A stretch of DNA of 64,000 nucleotides from Acidobacteriota bacterium (GTDB lineage Bacteria; Acidobacteriota; Terriglobia; Acidiferrales; UBA7541). The DNA lies in the NCBI GenBank assembly GCA_013289835.1, contig JABCZG010000008.1, positions 124,001 through 188,000 on the forward strand, read 5' to 3'. Below are positions 47,548 to 57,609 of this stretch, piece by piece; position 1 is the stretch's first letter, and the number at the start of each line of letters is the position of its first letter. The notes beneath the pieces are model-generated. The model saw nothing but the letters and a program-made list of their open reading frames with translations, had not been told where the DNA came from and ran no database searches. Position numbers and translations under genes: made by a program.

Positions 47548-50034
47548 ATGAATCTCAAAGCGGACTTATTCCTTCAAGATCTCAAATACGCACTCCGTTC
47601 CCTCTCGCGTGCCAAGGGCCTTGTCATCACCGTGGTGCTCACGCTCGCCCTCGGCATCGGCGCCAACGCTGCCATCTTCAGCCTGGTCCGCGGCGTGCTC
47701 CTCCGCCCGCTGGTTAATGCCGACGAGGACCGCCTCATCTACATTCGCCAGAGCGCTCCCAGCCTCGGCATTGAAAACGCCAATTTCTCCGTCCCAGAGA
47801 TTCAGGACATCAAGTCCGGCACCCACACGGTCAGCGAATTCGGTGATTTCTCCGTCGTCGGCTTTACCATGATCGGCCTCGGCGAACCCCGCGAAATCCG
47901 CGCCGGCGTTGTCGGTGGCACGTATTTCGAAGTCATGGGCCTTCATCCCGTCCTCGGCCGTCTCATTGGCCCGCAGGACGATGGTCCCAAGGCGGATGGC
48001 GTGGTCGTCCTGACCTATCGCTATTGGTCCACCGCTCTCAAGAGCGATCCTTCCGTCCTCGGCAAGTCGCTTCGCCTCGGCAGCGGCGGCATGGGCGATC
48101 GCACTGCCACCATCATCGGCGTCCTCGAGCCTTCTGTCCCTTATCCCGCCGATACGGAAATCATCGCCAACATCGTGACCAGCCCTCACCACCTCTCTGC
48201 CACCATGGTCACCGGCCGCGTTCATCGCATGACCGAACTCTTCGGCCGTCTCGCTCCGGGCGCAACCGTCGAGCAAGCTCGCGCCGAGCTTCGCACCGTC
48301 TACGCTTCGATGGTCAGCCAGCATCCTGCGGATTACTCGAAAGATGGCAGCTCGCAGATCGGCGCCGTCCTCCTCCGCGACCAAATCACTTCCGGTGCCC
48401 GCACTGTCCTTCTCGTTCTGCTCGCTGCTTCCGGCCTGGTGTTCATCATCGCCTGCTCCAACGTCGCGAATCTGATTCTCGCGCGCAGCGTTCGCCGTGA
48501 AGGCGAACTTGCCATTCGCGCGGCCCTCGGGGCCAGCGCCAGCGCTCTGCGCCGGACGTTGCTCGCGGAGAGTCTGATTCTTTGCGTGGCCGGAGCTACG
48601 TTGGGGGTAATCACCGCGCGTCCGCTCCTCGCTGTGCTCGCGCGCTACGCGTCCCGCTTTTCCGTCCGCGCCCTCGACCTTACGGTGGATTACAGCATGC
48701 TCTGGGTCGGCGCCATTCTGGCGGTTATCGCCGCCGTCCTGCTGGCCTACGTGCCGCACCTTCCGAACGCCAACTCCGCGCAAACGCCCGGCCTCACCAG
48801 CGGCGGCGTTCGAATCACCGGAAGCACCGGCCGCCGCCTTCGGCTCTTCGCCATTACTCAAATCGCCGCGTCCTTCATGCTTCTCGCCGGTGCCAGCATG
48901 CTTCTCAAAACGCTCCTGGCCATGCAGGCCGCGCAGACCGGCCTCGACACGCGCCACGTACTCGCCATCAACGTTCCCGCGATCTCGTACGGAAAAACGC
49001 CTCAGCAAATCGTCGATTTCTACAAGGAGTCCATGCGCCGCATTGACGCCCTGCCCGGCGTGAGCAAGACCGCCTTCGGTATTGTCGTTCCCTGGCGCGA
49101 TGCCGGCAGTTTTGGCCCGGGTTTTGCCTTTTCCGCCGACCTCCATGTGAAGGGTCCCGGCGAAGAGGACCCTCGCGCCCAGTTGCGCACCATTTCTCCG
49201 GGATTTTTTGCCGCCCTGGGCGTTCCCATCATCGCCGGACGCGATTTCAACGAGCTGGACGGAAAGAACAACGATCCGGTCGTTATCGTCAGTGAGACTC
49301 TCGCAAAACGCATGTTCCCCAATCAGGATGCTGTCAATCGCCACGTCTATTGGACGGATCGGGTGATCAAGTTCATTCCCGGAATTAGCACTGCGCCGCA
49401 CCGCATCATCGGCGTCACCGCCGATATTGACGACGAACACGTCGTTCCGGGGCCCATCCTCACCGTCTACAGCCCGATTGATGAGGGCCCCATCTTTGGC
49501 GGCCGCCTCTTTATCCACACCACTGCGAATCCCTATTCGCTGGTCACGCCGGTCACTCGCATCGTTCGCGACATGTCCGCCGACCAGCCCGTGGAACGCG
49601 CCGCTACTCTCGAAGATGTTCGCGCGGAAGTCCTCACCCCCGATCGTCTCAACACCGTCGTTTTCGGCGTCTTCGCTGTAGTCGCACTGGCCATCGCGCT
49701 TGTCGGCGTTGCCGGTGTTCTTGCCTTCTCCGTCAGCGCGCGCACCCGCGAATTCGGCATCCGCCTCGCTCTCGGCTCGCCGCCGCGCCGTCTCCTTGCC
49801 GGAGTCATCGTCGAAGGCGCCGTTATGGCGGTCGCCGGAGTCGTCGCAGGCGCCGCAGGCGGGTATCTCTTGGCCCGTTTTGCCGGCAGCTATTTCCTGG
49901 ACGTCCGTATGCCCAGCGCCCTGCCCGTAGTCGCCTCAGCGCTCATCTTGCTAGCCGCTGCTGTTGTCGCGTCGGCACTACCCGCCGCCCGCGCCGCACG
50001 CATCAACGTCATGGAAGCCCTGCGCTCCGATTAA
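47548..50034 (+). CDS. duplicated orphan MacB/FtsX-type permease (ADOP)
   Basis: An 828-residue protein. An N-terminal membrane segment near 26-50 is followed by a MacB-type periplasmic domain (about 50-290). An FtsX domain follows with membrane segments at about 285-400, then a second periplasmic/FtsX half with segments near 690-820. The repeat of the two halves and the ARSVRREGELAIRAALGASASALRRTLLAES loop are the hallmarks of ADOP proteins, expanded in Acidobacteriota. No ATPase subunit is adjacent, which is usual for this group. Its substrate is unknown. Confidence 0.88.
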   Translation: MNLKADLFLQDLKYALRSLSRAKGLVITVVLTLALGIGANAAIFSLVRGVLLRPLVNADEDRLIYIRQSAPSLGIENANFSVPEIQDIKSGTHTVSEFGDFSVVGFTMIGLGEPREIRAGVVGGTYFEVMGLHPVLGRLIGPQDDGPKADGVVVLTYRYWSTALKSDPSVLGKSLRLGSGGMGDRTATIIGVLEPSVPYPADTEIIANIVTSPHHLSATMVTGRVHRMTELFGRLAPGATVEQARAELRTVYASMVSQHPADYSKDGSSQIGAVLLRDQITSGARTVLLVLLAASGLVFIIACSNVANLILARSVRREGELAIRAALGASASALRRTLLAESLILCVAGATLGVITARPLLAVLARYASRFSVRALDLTVDYSMLWVGAILAVIAAVLLAYVPHLPNANSAQTPGLTSGGVRITGSTGRRLRLFAITQIAASFMLLAGASMLLKTLLAMQAAQTGLDTRHVLAINVPAISYGKTPQQIVDFYKESMRRIDALPGVSKTAFGIVVPWRDAGSFGPGFAFSADLHVKGPGEEDPRAQLRTISPGFFAALGVPIIAGRDFNELDGKNNDPVVIVSETLAKRMFPNQDAVNRHVYWTDRVIKFIPGISTAPHRIIGVTADIDDEHVVPGPILTVYSPIDEGPIFGGRLFIHTTANPYSLVTPVTRIVRDMSADQPVERAATLEDVRAEVLTPDRLNTVVFGVFAVVALAIALVGVAGVLAFSVSARTREFGIRLALGSPPRRLLAGVIVEGAVMAVAGVVAGAAGGYLLARFAGSYFLDVRMPSALPVVASALILLAAAVVASALPAARAARINVMEALRSD

Positions 50035-50123
50035 TCTCCTCGTGCCTCGGCCGTGCGCGCCGACCCCGGCACACTTATCGAGGCGAGAGGGAAAACACGC
50101 GCTTGAGTTTTTGTGCAGCGCAG

Positions 50124-50774
50124 CTAGGAAGCTGCCACGTGTCGCAGTTGGGGGCGCCGGGACTTGCCGTTTGGCGAGATGCGCTTTTTGTCCCAGCCGC
50201 CAAGCTTAAGAGCCACGGCCATGCACGCCGCACGCAATTCATCAGCTACAGCGCGGTCGACCATCGTCCGGGCCACCACCATGCCGCCGATAGAAAGCGC
50301 GGCAATACTCTGTGCCGTGGTGCGTCGGCGTCGCCCCTTTTCAAGCAAACTCCGCTCCAGCACGCTCACCATTGCTTTGAAAACTGTCTCGAACGCGCGC
50401 TTCGCGCTCACCCCGCTGCGCGCCACGTCCGTAGGCAATGCCACCATGGGGCAGGAATTCTCGACATCCTCGTAATGCTGGCGTGAAAGATAGGCGCGCA
50501 CCACTTGCGGCCCGACGTCCGTCGAGGAAAGGTCCACGTGCACTCCCTCCCAGCAGCTTTTCCACTCGGGGTCCGTGAAAAAGCATCCCAGCACTGCGGC
50601 ATAGAGATCGCTCTTGCTATCAAAATAGCTATAGAACCCGCCGTGAGTCAGCCCCGCGCCGGCCATGATCTGCTGGAGAGACACGCTCTCAAAGCCGTAC
50701 CGATTGAAAAGCTTGCGCGCACTATTGATGATATTTTTCTTCACCTCGTCGCGGTGACCAGTGGGGTAAGGCAT
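50124..50774 (-). CDS. TetR-family transcriptional regulator
   Basis: A 216-residue protein. ATG 50774 follows GGAGG. The N-terminal helix-turn-helix shows IINSARKLFNRYGFESVSLQQIMAGAGLTHGGFYSYFDSKSDLYAAVL (residues 14-60). The C-terminal ligand domain is typical of the family. It is divergent from the SRPBCC gene across a 136-bp region with a perfect palindrome. Confidence 0.93.
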   Translation of the reverse strand: MPYPTGHRDEVKKNIINSARKLFNRYGFESVSLQQIMAGAGLTHGGFYSYFDSKSDLYAAVLGCFFTDPEWKSCWEGVHVDLSSTDVGPQVVRAYLSRQHYEDVENSCPMVALPTDVARSGVSAKRAFETVFKAMVSVLERSLLEKGRRRRTTAQSIAALSIGGMVVARTMVDRAVADELRAACMAVALKLGGWDKKRISPNGKSRRPQLRHVAAS

Positions 50775-50839
50775 GCGGCCTCCTCATTCGTTTGGGCCCG
50801 AAGTATGACTCCAATGGGCTCATCCGCACACAAAAACAT

Positions 50840-50852
50840 TATGTTGAACATA
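50840..50852. promoter_or_regulatory. palindromic operator candidate for the TetR regulator
   Basis: TATGTT-G-AACATA is a perfect 6-bp inverted repeat with a 1-bp centre, placed between the divergent tetR and SRPBCC genes. It probably serves both promoters. Confidence 0.5.
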
Positions 50853-50910
50853 TTTTCGCGCGGTGCTCAGATGCGTGTGCGGCTGAATGCAACAGTTAGA
50901 GAGGATGAAT

Positions 50911-51477
50911 ATGAGCGAAAAAAGGAATCAAGAAGCGGTAATCAAAGAGCCCACACGGCGGCAAGCCATCATCGGCGCCGCCGTCACCGTCGGTGCGCTC
51001 GCACTGGGCTCGCGTAACGCCTGGGCGCAGTCCGGTGAAGAGATTTCTCACAGCTGTGCCGCCATTCAACAGGAAGTGATTTTCAAGGCCAGCCGCAAGC
51101 GCGTCTATGATGCGCTCACGGAAACCAAACAGTTCGACAAAGTCGTGCAGCTCAGCGAAGCGATGAAGGGTGGCATGCCTCCGGGAGCTGCGCCTACGAA
51201 TATCAGCCGTGAAGTCGGCGGGGCCTTCATGCTTTTCGGTGGCTATGTCTCGGGCAGACACATCGAGCTGGTGCCCAACGAGCGCATCGTCCAGGCCTGG
51301 CGCCCGCAGAGCTGGAAGCCCGGTGTCTATTCGATTGTGAAGTTTGAGCTCGCTGACGAAGGCGCGGGCACCAAACTCGTTCTGGACCACACCGGCTTCC
51401 CCGATGGCACAGCGGAACATCTCGCCGGAGGCTGGAAAGTGAACTATTGGGAGCCGCTCGAAAAATATCTCCGCTAA
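50911..51477 (+). CDS. Tat-exported SRPBCC (AHSA1-like) domain protein
   Basis: A 188-residue protein. ATG 50911 is preferred because GAGAGG ends at 50904, directly beside ATG 50905 and 6 nt before 50911. The N terminus EPTRRQAIIGAAVTVGALALGSRNAWAQ looks like a Tat signal. The rest is a START/AHSA1 fold: IQQEVIFKASRKRVYDALTET, then YVSGRHIELVPNERIVQAWRPQSWKPGVYSIVKFEL and the closing LDHTGFPDGTAEHLAGGWKVNYWEPL. AHSA1 domains bind hydrophobic ligands, and an exported one is uncommon. The divergent TetR protein is its likely regulator. Confidence 0.85.
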   Translation: MSEKRNQEAVIKEPTRRQAIIGAAVTVGALALGSRNAWAQSGEEISHSCAAIQQEVIFKASRKRVYDALTETKQFDKVVQLSEAMKGGMPPGAAPTNISREVGGAFMLFGGYVSGRHIELVPNERIVQAWRPQSWKPGVYSIVKFELADEGAGTKLVLDHTGFPDGTAEHLAGGWKVNYWEPLEKYLR

Positions 51478-51505
51478 AGCGCACTGCCTCGAAGTGTATT
51501 GCGAG

Positions 51506-53326
51506 CTAGAAATTCGGCGGGCGCTGGTCCGCGACCGCGAACGCGCGCTCCAGCGCAATGCCCACGCGGCACAGCGTGCCTTCCTCAAACAGCCGCCCAA
51601 GCAGCGTGATGCCGTGCGGCACGCGCCGCGGCGGCGAAAATTTCGGCAGCGGATTCTTCGGATCCGGCGCCCAGTCCGAACGCGCCTCGGAAACCTCCAC
51701 GAATCCCGCGCGAAACGTCAGCGACGGATGCCCCGTGTGGTTGCTGATGGTAAGCATCTCGTCGCGCAGCGACGGCACCAGCAGCAGATCCACCTCCGAA
51801 AAAATCCGAGCCATCTCTCCCGCCACCTTCCGCCGGAAGCGGTCCGTCTGCACGAAATCCACCGCCGAGAGAAAACGTGACTGCCGGAAAAGGTTCGGCC
51901 ACGCATCCGGCGTCTGCACTTTCAGCTGATCCACTCCATGACTCAACGTCAGCTCTTCGAACGCCGCCGCGCCTTCCGCAAAAAGAATCAAATTGAGCGA
52001 GTCATACGGCCAGTTAGGAAGCGAAACCTCCACCGGCACCAACCCAAGTTTCGGTAGCATCTCCAGCGCGGCGCGGTCCACTGCAGTCGCCGGATCCTCT
52101 TTCATCCAGCTCGGAAAATAACCCACCCGCAGCCCCTTGATGCTCGCGCCCGCGTCAAAATCGAGCCGGCTCGGCACGCTGGAAATATCCCCCGCGTCCG
52201 GCCCTGAAATCGCTTGCAACACCAGCAACCCATCTTCGACAGACCGCGTCATCGGCCCGAGCTTGTCCAGCGACCAACACAGTGTCATCGCCCCCGTGCG
52301 CGGCACGCGTCCGTACGTAGGCCGCAGCCCGGTAACGCCGCAGCGCATGCTGGGGCTGACGATGCTCCCGCCCGTCTCGCTGCCAACCGAAAAGCCCACC
52401 AGTCCCGCCGCCGTCGCCGCGCCCGGGCCCGCGCTGGAGCCCGACGCGCCTTCCTCCAGAAGCCACGGGTTCACCGTTTGTCCTCCAAACCAAATATCGT
52501 TCAGCGCCAGCGCTCCGAGGCTGAGCTTCGCGACTAGCACCGCGCCCGCCGCATGCAGCCGTTTCACTACTGCCGCATCCTCCTTCGGAACGCGATTGCG
52601 AAACGGCTCGGCCCCATACGTCGTCGGAATTCCCGCCGTGTCCAGCAGATCCTTCCCGCCCCAAGGAATCCCATGAAGCGGCCCGCGATATTTCCCCGCG
52701 GCGATCTCTTCATCGGCCTTCTTCGCCTGTGCCAGCGCCAGCTCGCGCGTCAGCGTAATCACGCATCGCAGTTTCGGATTGAACTGTTCCAGCCGCCGCA
52801 GATAAATCTGCGTCAGCCGTTCCGAACTTATCTTGCGCTGCTCGATCCATCGCGAAAGTTGCGTGACCGGAGCAAACGCAATGTCCGCATCATTCCCCGG
52901 CAATGGCCCAGGATCGATCTTGCTACGAATAAATTGGTCCCGCTGCGGCCCCGCCTCCTGGCCCGGCAAAACCGAGCGGTACCGCGAAAATGGCGCCAAT
53001 GAGGATTCCAGCGCAATCGCCCGCGGCCCGGTCCTCCGCTCATACACCGAAGCCAAATTTGCCCGCCACGTCTCCGCAGCCAGCGCCCGATCCGCGCTCG
53101 TCAATTGCACCTGCACCAGTTTTTCTGCTTCCGCAAATGTAGTCGGCGACACCTCTGGTCCAGCGGCCGGCCCCGTTCCAAACGCCGGCGGCGCCCCGGG
53201 CGGAAGCGGCGTAGGTTCTTGCGTGAGTTCGTTCGAGTGGTTTTGTGCATTTGCACTGCTGGCGACGGCGGCGCCAATCAGTCCGAGCGAAGTCTGAGTC
53301 AAAAACTTCCTGCGCGATTTGGACAT
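51506..53326 (-). CDS. Tat-exported amidase-signature family enzyme
   Basis: A 606-residue protein. ATG 53326 follows GGAGG; the longer frame upstream has no signal. SKSRRKFLTQTSLGLIGAAVASSANA is a Tat signal peptide. The amidase-signature core holds the catalytic Lys in HGIPWGGKDLLDTAG, the Ser-rich motif EEGASGSSAGPGAATAAGLVGFSVGSETGGSI with the cis-Ser and nucleophile, and the usual C-terminal part. Enzymes of this type hydrolyse amide bonds. It lies 109 bp downstream of the M14 metallopeptidase gene and may share its transcript. Confidence 0.9.
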   Translation of the reverse strand: MSKSRRKFLTQTSLGLIGAAVASSANAQNHSNELTQEPTPLPPGAPPAFGTGPAAGPEVSPTTFAEAEKLVQVQLTSADRALAAETWRANLASVYERRTGPRAIALESSLAPFSRYRSVLPGQEAGPQRDQFIRSKIDPGPLPGNDADIAFAPVTQLSRWIEQRKISSERLTQIYLRRLEQFNPKLRCVITLTRELALAQAKKADEEIAAGKYRGPLHGIPWGGKDLLDTAGIPTTYGAEPFRNRVPKEDAAVVKRLHAAGAVLVAKLSLGALALNDIWFGGQTVNPWLLEEGASGSSAGPGAATAAGLVGFSVGSETGGSIVSPSMRCGVTGLRPTYGRVPRTGAMTLCWSLDKLGPMTRSVEDGLLVLQAISGPDAGDISSVPSRLDFDAGASIKGLRVGYFPSWMKEDPATAVDRAALEMLPKLGLVPVEVSLPNWPYDSLNLILFAEGAAAFEELTLSHGVDQLKVQTPDAWPNLFRQSRFLSAVDFVQTDRFRRKVAGEMARIFSEVDLLLVPSLRDEMLTISNHTGHPSLTFRAGFVEVSEARSDWAPDPKNPLPKFSPPRRVPHGITLLGRLFEEGTLCRVGIALERAFAVADQRPPNF

Positions 53327-53435
53327 GGATCCTCCGCGCAGCATTGTAGCCGACTCTCGCGAAGAGAAGACACGCGGTCCCCTCTCTCGTACGGCGGAAT
53401 TATTTTTGAATCGTAAATGAGTAGCCGGAACCGCT

Positions 53436-56400
53436 TTACTTGCTCGTGCTAGCGGCGCTGCCCGCATCGAGATGGTCGAAGTTGAGCATGGCGTTGAATA
53501 CAAGAAAATAGCTGCCCATCGTCTCCCCGCGCCACATGGGATTGTTAGCAAAAAGAACCACGTGCCCCTTGCCATGCGGCACATCCACAACCGCAGGCTT
53601 CTCCGCGATCTCGCTCCCGCCGGTGATCATCCCGCTCAGCAGCAAATCTTTTTCGGCAGCAAATCGCAATATCACGCGCGGTTGCTGATCCTTCGGCGGA
53701 ATCGCAAACCGCGCAAAGTCCGGAAGGTCCTCCGGAACATAAAGTTCCTGCTCGTGCGGCGTGCGCTTAACCGGTTTTTCCGGCGCCTCATACGGCCGCG
53801 CCTGAATGATGTCCGGATCGCTGGCCGTTCCGCGCCCGCTGGAACGCCCCGCGCCGCCCGGCCCTTCCTCCGGCCCCGGTCCCCCGAAATTCCCGCCAAC
53901 GGTAATGACTGGCCCCTGCCGAAAATAAACATACAACCTGTCGTCGTAGCCATACGTAATAGGGCTTTTCTTATCGTCAACAGTGGAAAGCACCACGCTC
54001 CCAGGCGCCTGCATGGTCCGCGCATCGGAGACATTTACCATCTCCGTCATCCCACCGGCCACCGGAAGCGAAGCGCTCGCTTGCACCGCAATCAGCAACC
54101 CGCCTTCGCGGACAAAGCGCTCCAAATTAGACAGACCCTGATACCCGAGCCCTCCGCGAATATCGTCGGTAGAGTCCAGCCCGGGTGCCACAAAGTTGGG
54201 TGTTTCGTCCGTATTTTTCCATGGGCGAGCATCGCCGCGCATCGGCAGCCCGCGCAGCACCGCGCTCAGTCCGGCGGGTCCGCCCCCACCCATCGGCGGA
54301 AGAATAATGACGTCAAATTTCTCTCGCAGCTTCTCGTTTTCCCGCAGCCAGGTATCCGCGACGTACGTGTAAGGAACCTTCAACTCCTCCATCGGAATCC
54401 GGAACCAGCCGTCATTCTGCGTGTTCTGCCAGTTGTGCACCACCGCGACGCGCGGAACCGCAAGCGGATGAGTGGTAACGCTCAAGCTCGCGCTAGTCGC
54501 ATGAACTTTGATTCCCAGTTCTTTGGCGGCCTTTTCAACCTGCCCGCGGTCCGCATTGCGCAGGATGAACGATCCGGCTTTGAACTTCATGCCATCCGCT
54601 TCAAAGGAATCCTCCGCAGCTTCCATCGCAACTGTACCCAGTCGGAAGCGAAACGTCGCGAGCGTATTGTCCGTGTTGTGTTGAATGACAAAGGTCGTCC
54701 CTTGACCGTCGATTCCGCCCGGCGCTTCGATCTTTTCCACTCTTTGCATGGCCGCGCTGAGAATCGAAAGATCCGTGACCCGTGTGGTCTTGACGTTTCG
54801 CAACGCGCCCAGCGTCCAGCCCGTGTCATCATAAGATCGCGGATCTCGCGGGCTGTAATACTGCGTATCCAAAATCATGTCCGCCAGCCGGCTGTACGGC
54901 TGATCCATGCGCACGACGTAACTGCCCGCAGGGATGACGGTTTCAGCAGCTTTCTTTTCTTCTTTCGGTTTGGCCGCGGCATCGGATTTTTCGCCCGACT
55001 TTTCCTTGTCCCTTTCTTTTTCACCCGCGGATTCCTGAACGTTGGCAGCAACCAGAATATGCACATCAATTCCGAGTCGGTCGACTTCCACGCCCTGAAG
55101 CTCCAGAAGATTCAGCAGGCTTGCTTGTTCTGCCGGACGCGGGTCGTCCGCCGGAAAGACCCAAGCCGCCGGGCCTTCCGTCAGAGCCTTGTGGACCGCC
55201 CGTTTGCTCTTTAAATAAAAATTGTTCAGAAACTTCTGCCCGTTCGTCGCCACGTTGTTCATCCCGAAAAGAATGGCGCTCTCCTGCATATTGATATTGT
55301 CGCGTGCCGACCATTTCACTTTAGCCAGCGGCGGATTCGGCCGGTACCACTCGCGGCTGGTGTCCGGCGGCCGCAGCGTGCGCACCCGCGTATCCGCCCC
55401 GCCATTGCCAAACGTTTCGTAGAACCGCCCAATGGCATTGTGATTGTTCGCGATCGAAAGCAAATAATTCGGCGCCCAGCCGTCGTAAAAACCGTGCGTC
55501 CAAACGCCAATGACCCCGCGCTTCGTCATCTCCTCAATCTCGTGATACGCCATCTCCTGCCACTCACTGATCACAATGGGGTCGAGCCAAGCGTTATACG
55601 GCCCCGTGCCTGTCATGATGTAGAGATACGGCACGGACTCGTGAAGGTCGTGCATCACCGTGGGATGCCAGTCGAGGAACGTCTTCAGCATATTGCGCGA
55701 AAGCGCCAGGCTCACCCCCATGTTGTCCCGGTTGTTGTCATGCGAAACGTAGTGTCCCCACCACACCAGCGGGTATGGCGCCTGGTCCGGATGTTTTTTG
55801 TGCTGCATGTAAACATCTACCATCCGGTCGTGACCATCCGTCTCGACGATCGGCGTAATCAGCACAATGGAATCGCGCCGTATCTTTTGAATGAACGGCG
55901 AGTCTTCCACCGCCAGCCGGTAAGCGAGTTCCATCAACATTTCCGGAGCGCCCGTTTCGGGCGAGTGAATGCTCCCATCCGCCCAGTAGATGGGTTTTCC
56001 CTCGCCGATCAGCTTCTGTGCATCGGCCTCGCTCAGTCCGCGCGGATCCGCCAGGTGCGCGGTAATCTCTTTGTAGCGGTCCAGCTTCGCAAGGTTCGCC
56101 TCATCGGAAACCGCCGCAACCAGCATCTCGCGCCCTTCTTCCGACGTGCCGATGCTCCACACCTTCACCCGCGGACTCTTGCTGGCCAGCAAACGAAAGT
56201 ACGCATTGATGTCCTTCGTGTAGTCCAGAACATCCGGCGCTCCCACGATGTGATGAAGAAATGTATCCGGCGGCGGAACGCAAGAGCTGAGAGGAAGATG
56301 GTCCACAAGCTCCGTGCTGAAAAAAATTTCCGTCGTGAACTCTTTGATTTTCTTGTCGTACTCCGTATGCTCGCTCACAGAACAGGGCTTGGGCCCCGCG

Positions 56401-56459
56401 AAGCTGACGGTCGCGCAAAAACACAGACTGAGAAAAGCAAAATGCATTCTGCGAATCAT
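53436..56459 (-). CDS. large exported M14-family zinc carboxypeptidase-like protein
   Basis: A 1007-residue protein. ATG 56459 follows GAGGTG. A signal peptide (FAFLSLCFCATVSFAGP) is followed by the M14 catalytic domain at about residues 70-400. The zinc motif HSPETG (H-x2-E) is near 165, with a further His in LHESVPYLYIMTG and a possible catalytic Glu later. The C-terminal two-thirds carries beta-rich regions and a glutamine-amidotransferase-like segment (NFVAPGLDSTDDIRGGLG). It probably cleaves peptides in the periplasm, although activity is inferred. A peptide-linker tract rich in K/E (about 490-520) separates the parts. Confidence 0.82.
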   Translation of the reverse strand: MIRRMHFAFLSLCFCATVSFAGPKPCSVSEHTEYDKKIKEFTTEIFFSTELVDHLPLSSCVPPPDTFLHHIVGAPDVLDYTKDINAYFRLLASKSPRVKVWSIGTSEEGREMLVAAVSDEANLAKLDRYKEITAHLADPRGLSEADAQKLIGEGKPIYWADGSIHSPETGAPEMLMELAYRLAVEDSPFIQKIRRDSIVLITPIVETDGHDRMVDVYMQHKKHPDQAPYPLVWWGHYVSHDNNRDNMGVSLALSRNMLKTFLDWHPTVMHDLHESVPYLYIMTGTGPYNAWLDPIVISEWQEMAYHEIEEMTKRGVIGVWTHGFYDGWAPNYLLSIANNHNAIGRFYETFGNGGADTRVRTLRPPDTSREWYRPNPPLAKVKWSARDNINMQESAILFGMNNVATNGQKFLNNFYLKSKRAVHKALTEGPAAWVFPADDPRPAEQASLLNLLELQGVEVDRLGIDVHILVAANVQESAGEKERDKEKSGEKSDAAAKPKEEKKAAETVIPAGSYVVRMDQPYSRLADMILDTQYYSPRDPRSYDDTGWTLGALRNVKTTRVTDLSILSAAMQRVEKIEAPGGIDGQGTTFVIQHNTDNTLATFRFRLGTVAMEAAEDSFEADGMKFKAGSFILRNADRGQVEKAAKELGIKVHATSASLSVTTHPLAVPRVAVVHNWQNTQNDGWFRIPMEELKVPYTYVADTWLRENEKLREKFDVIILPPMGGGGPAGLSAVLRGLPMRGDARPWKNTDETPNFVAPGLDSTDDIRGGLGYQGLSNLERFVREGGLLIAVQASASLPVAGGMTEMVNVSDARTMQAPGSVVLSTVDDKKSPITYGYDDRLYVYFRQGPVITVGGNFGGPGPEEGPGGAGRSSGRGTASDPDIIQARPYEAPEKPVKRTPHEQELYVPEDLPDFARFAIPPKDQQPRVILRFAAEKDLLLSGMITGGSEIAEKPAVVDVPHGKGHVVLFANNPMWRGETMGSYFLVFNAMLNFDHLDAGSAASTSK

Positions 56460-56606
56460 GGAACACCTCAGGGCAGTTAGGCCGCGGGGGATTATATAAG
56501 CTGTTTGGCGCGAAGGCACAATCTCCTCTTCGCGGTGGTCGACGATCTGAGCCCATTTAGCCTATGATTGGCCGCCGACGGTACAGGGGTGTGGGGAGAG
56601 AAACGC

Positions 56607-57593
56607 ATGGAAGAACAACTTAGCCTGGAATTCTTGCGCGTAGTCGAGAATGGCGCGATCGCCGCCGCGCGCACCATGGGATTCGGCGACCGTCACCACG
56701 CCGATGAAGTTGCCGTCGAAGCCATGCGCAAGACCATGGACTCCGTCGAGATGGACGGCACCATCGTCATCGGCGAAGGCGAACGCGACGAAGCCCCCAT
56801 GCTCTACATCGGTGAAAAAGTCGGCCTCGCCACGCACGCCCCGAAAGCCCTCTTCCCGCAAGTGGACATCGCCGTGGACCCGCTTGAGGGCACCAATCTC
56901 TGCGCGACTGGCGCGTCGAACTCTATCGCCGTGCTCGCGGCCAGCGAACGCGGCGGCTTGCTGCACGCTCCCGATCTATACATGGAAAAAATTGTCGTGG
57001 GTCCGTCCTGCAAAGGCGCCGTCGAACTCGATGCCCCTGTCGCTGACAATTTAAAATCCATCGCCAAGCGCCTCGACCGCGACGTCGAAGATCTCGTCGT
57101 CGTCGTCCTCGACCGCCCCCGCCACGAAAAGCTAATCGGCGACATTCGCACCGCCGGCGCACGCATCCGTCTAATCGGTGACGGCGACCTTTCCGCCGGA
57201 ATTTCCGCTGCCGTCATCGGCACAGGAGTCCACGCCGTGATGGGCACAGGCGGCGCCCCGGAGGGCGTGCTGACTGCCGCGGCCCTGCGCTGCTTGAACG
57301 GCGAAATCCTCGCGCGCCTCGTCGTCAGCAAACCCGAACACGCCGAGCGTCTCGCAAAAATGGGCGTGAAAGATCCGAAACGTGTTTATGACACCGAAGA
57401 TCTTGCCCCCGGCAAAAAAATGGTTTTCGCCTGCACCGGCGTCACCGACGGCAACCTGCTCAAAGGTGTGCGCTTCTTCGGCGAAGGTGTTCGCACCAGC
57501 TCCATGATTCTAACCCTCGACGACCGCCAGGTCCGCTTCATCGATTCCGTCCACCTCGAAAAGCGCCCAGACATCAAAGTCCGCTTCAATTGA
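56607..57593 (+). CDS. glpX: class II fructose-1,6-bisphosphatase (GlpX)
   Basis: A 328-residue enzyme of gluconeogenesis. ATG 56607 follows GGGGAGAG. Motifs: [15 protein letters not shown] near 46-60 and [16 protein letters not shown] near 80-95 (metal and phosphate site), with [21 protein letters not shown] near the middle. The length is typical of GlpX. It removes the 1-phosphate with Mn2+. It is isolated, transcribed away from the M14 gene. Confidence 0.95.
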   Translation: MEEQLSLEFLRVVENGAIAAARTMGFGDRHHADEVAVEAMRKTMDSVEMDGTIVIGEGERDEAPMLYIGEKVGLATHAPKALFPQVDIAVDPLEGTNLCATGASNSIAVLAASERGGLLHAPDLYMEKIVVGPSCKGAVELDAPVADNLKSIAKRLDRDVEDLVVVVLDRPRHEKLIGDIRTAGARIRLIGDGDLSAGISAAVIGTGVHAVMGTGGAPEGVLTAAALRCLNGEILARLVVSKPEHAERLAKMGVKDPKRVYDTEDLAPGKKMVFACTGVTDGNLLKGVRFFGEGVRTSSMILTLDDRQVRFIDSVHLEKRPDIKVRFN

Positions 57594-57609
57594 GCGTCGG
57601 GATTAGTGG

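Noticed and set aside
47566-49518. 650-codon minus-strand frame opposite the ADOP permease
   Set aside because: Long antisense frames are common in GC-rich coding DNA; the translation has no hydrophobic or family pattern.
53472-55214. 580-codon plus-strand frame opposite the M14 peptidase
   Set aside because: Arg/His-rich shadow of a gene with signal peptide and zinc motif.
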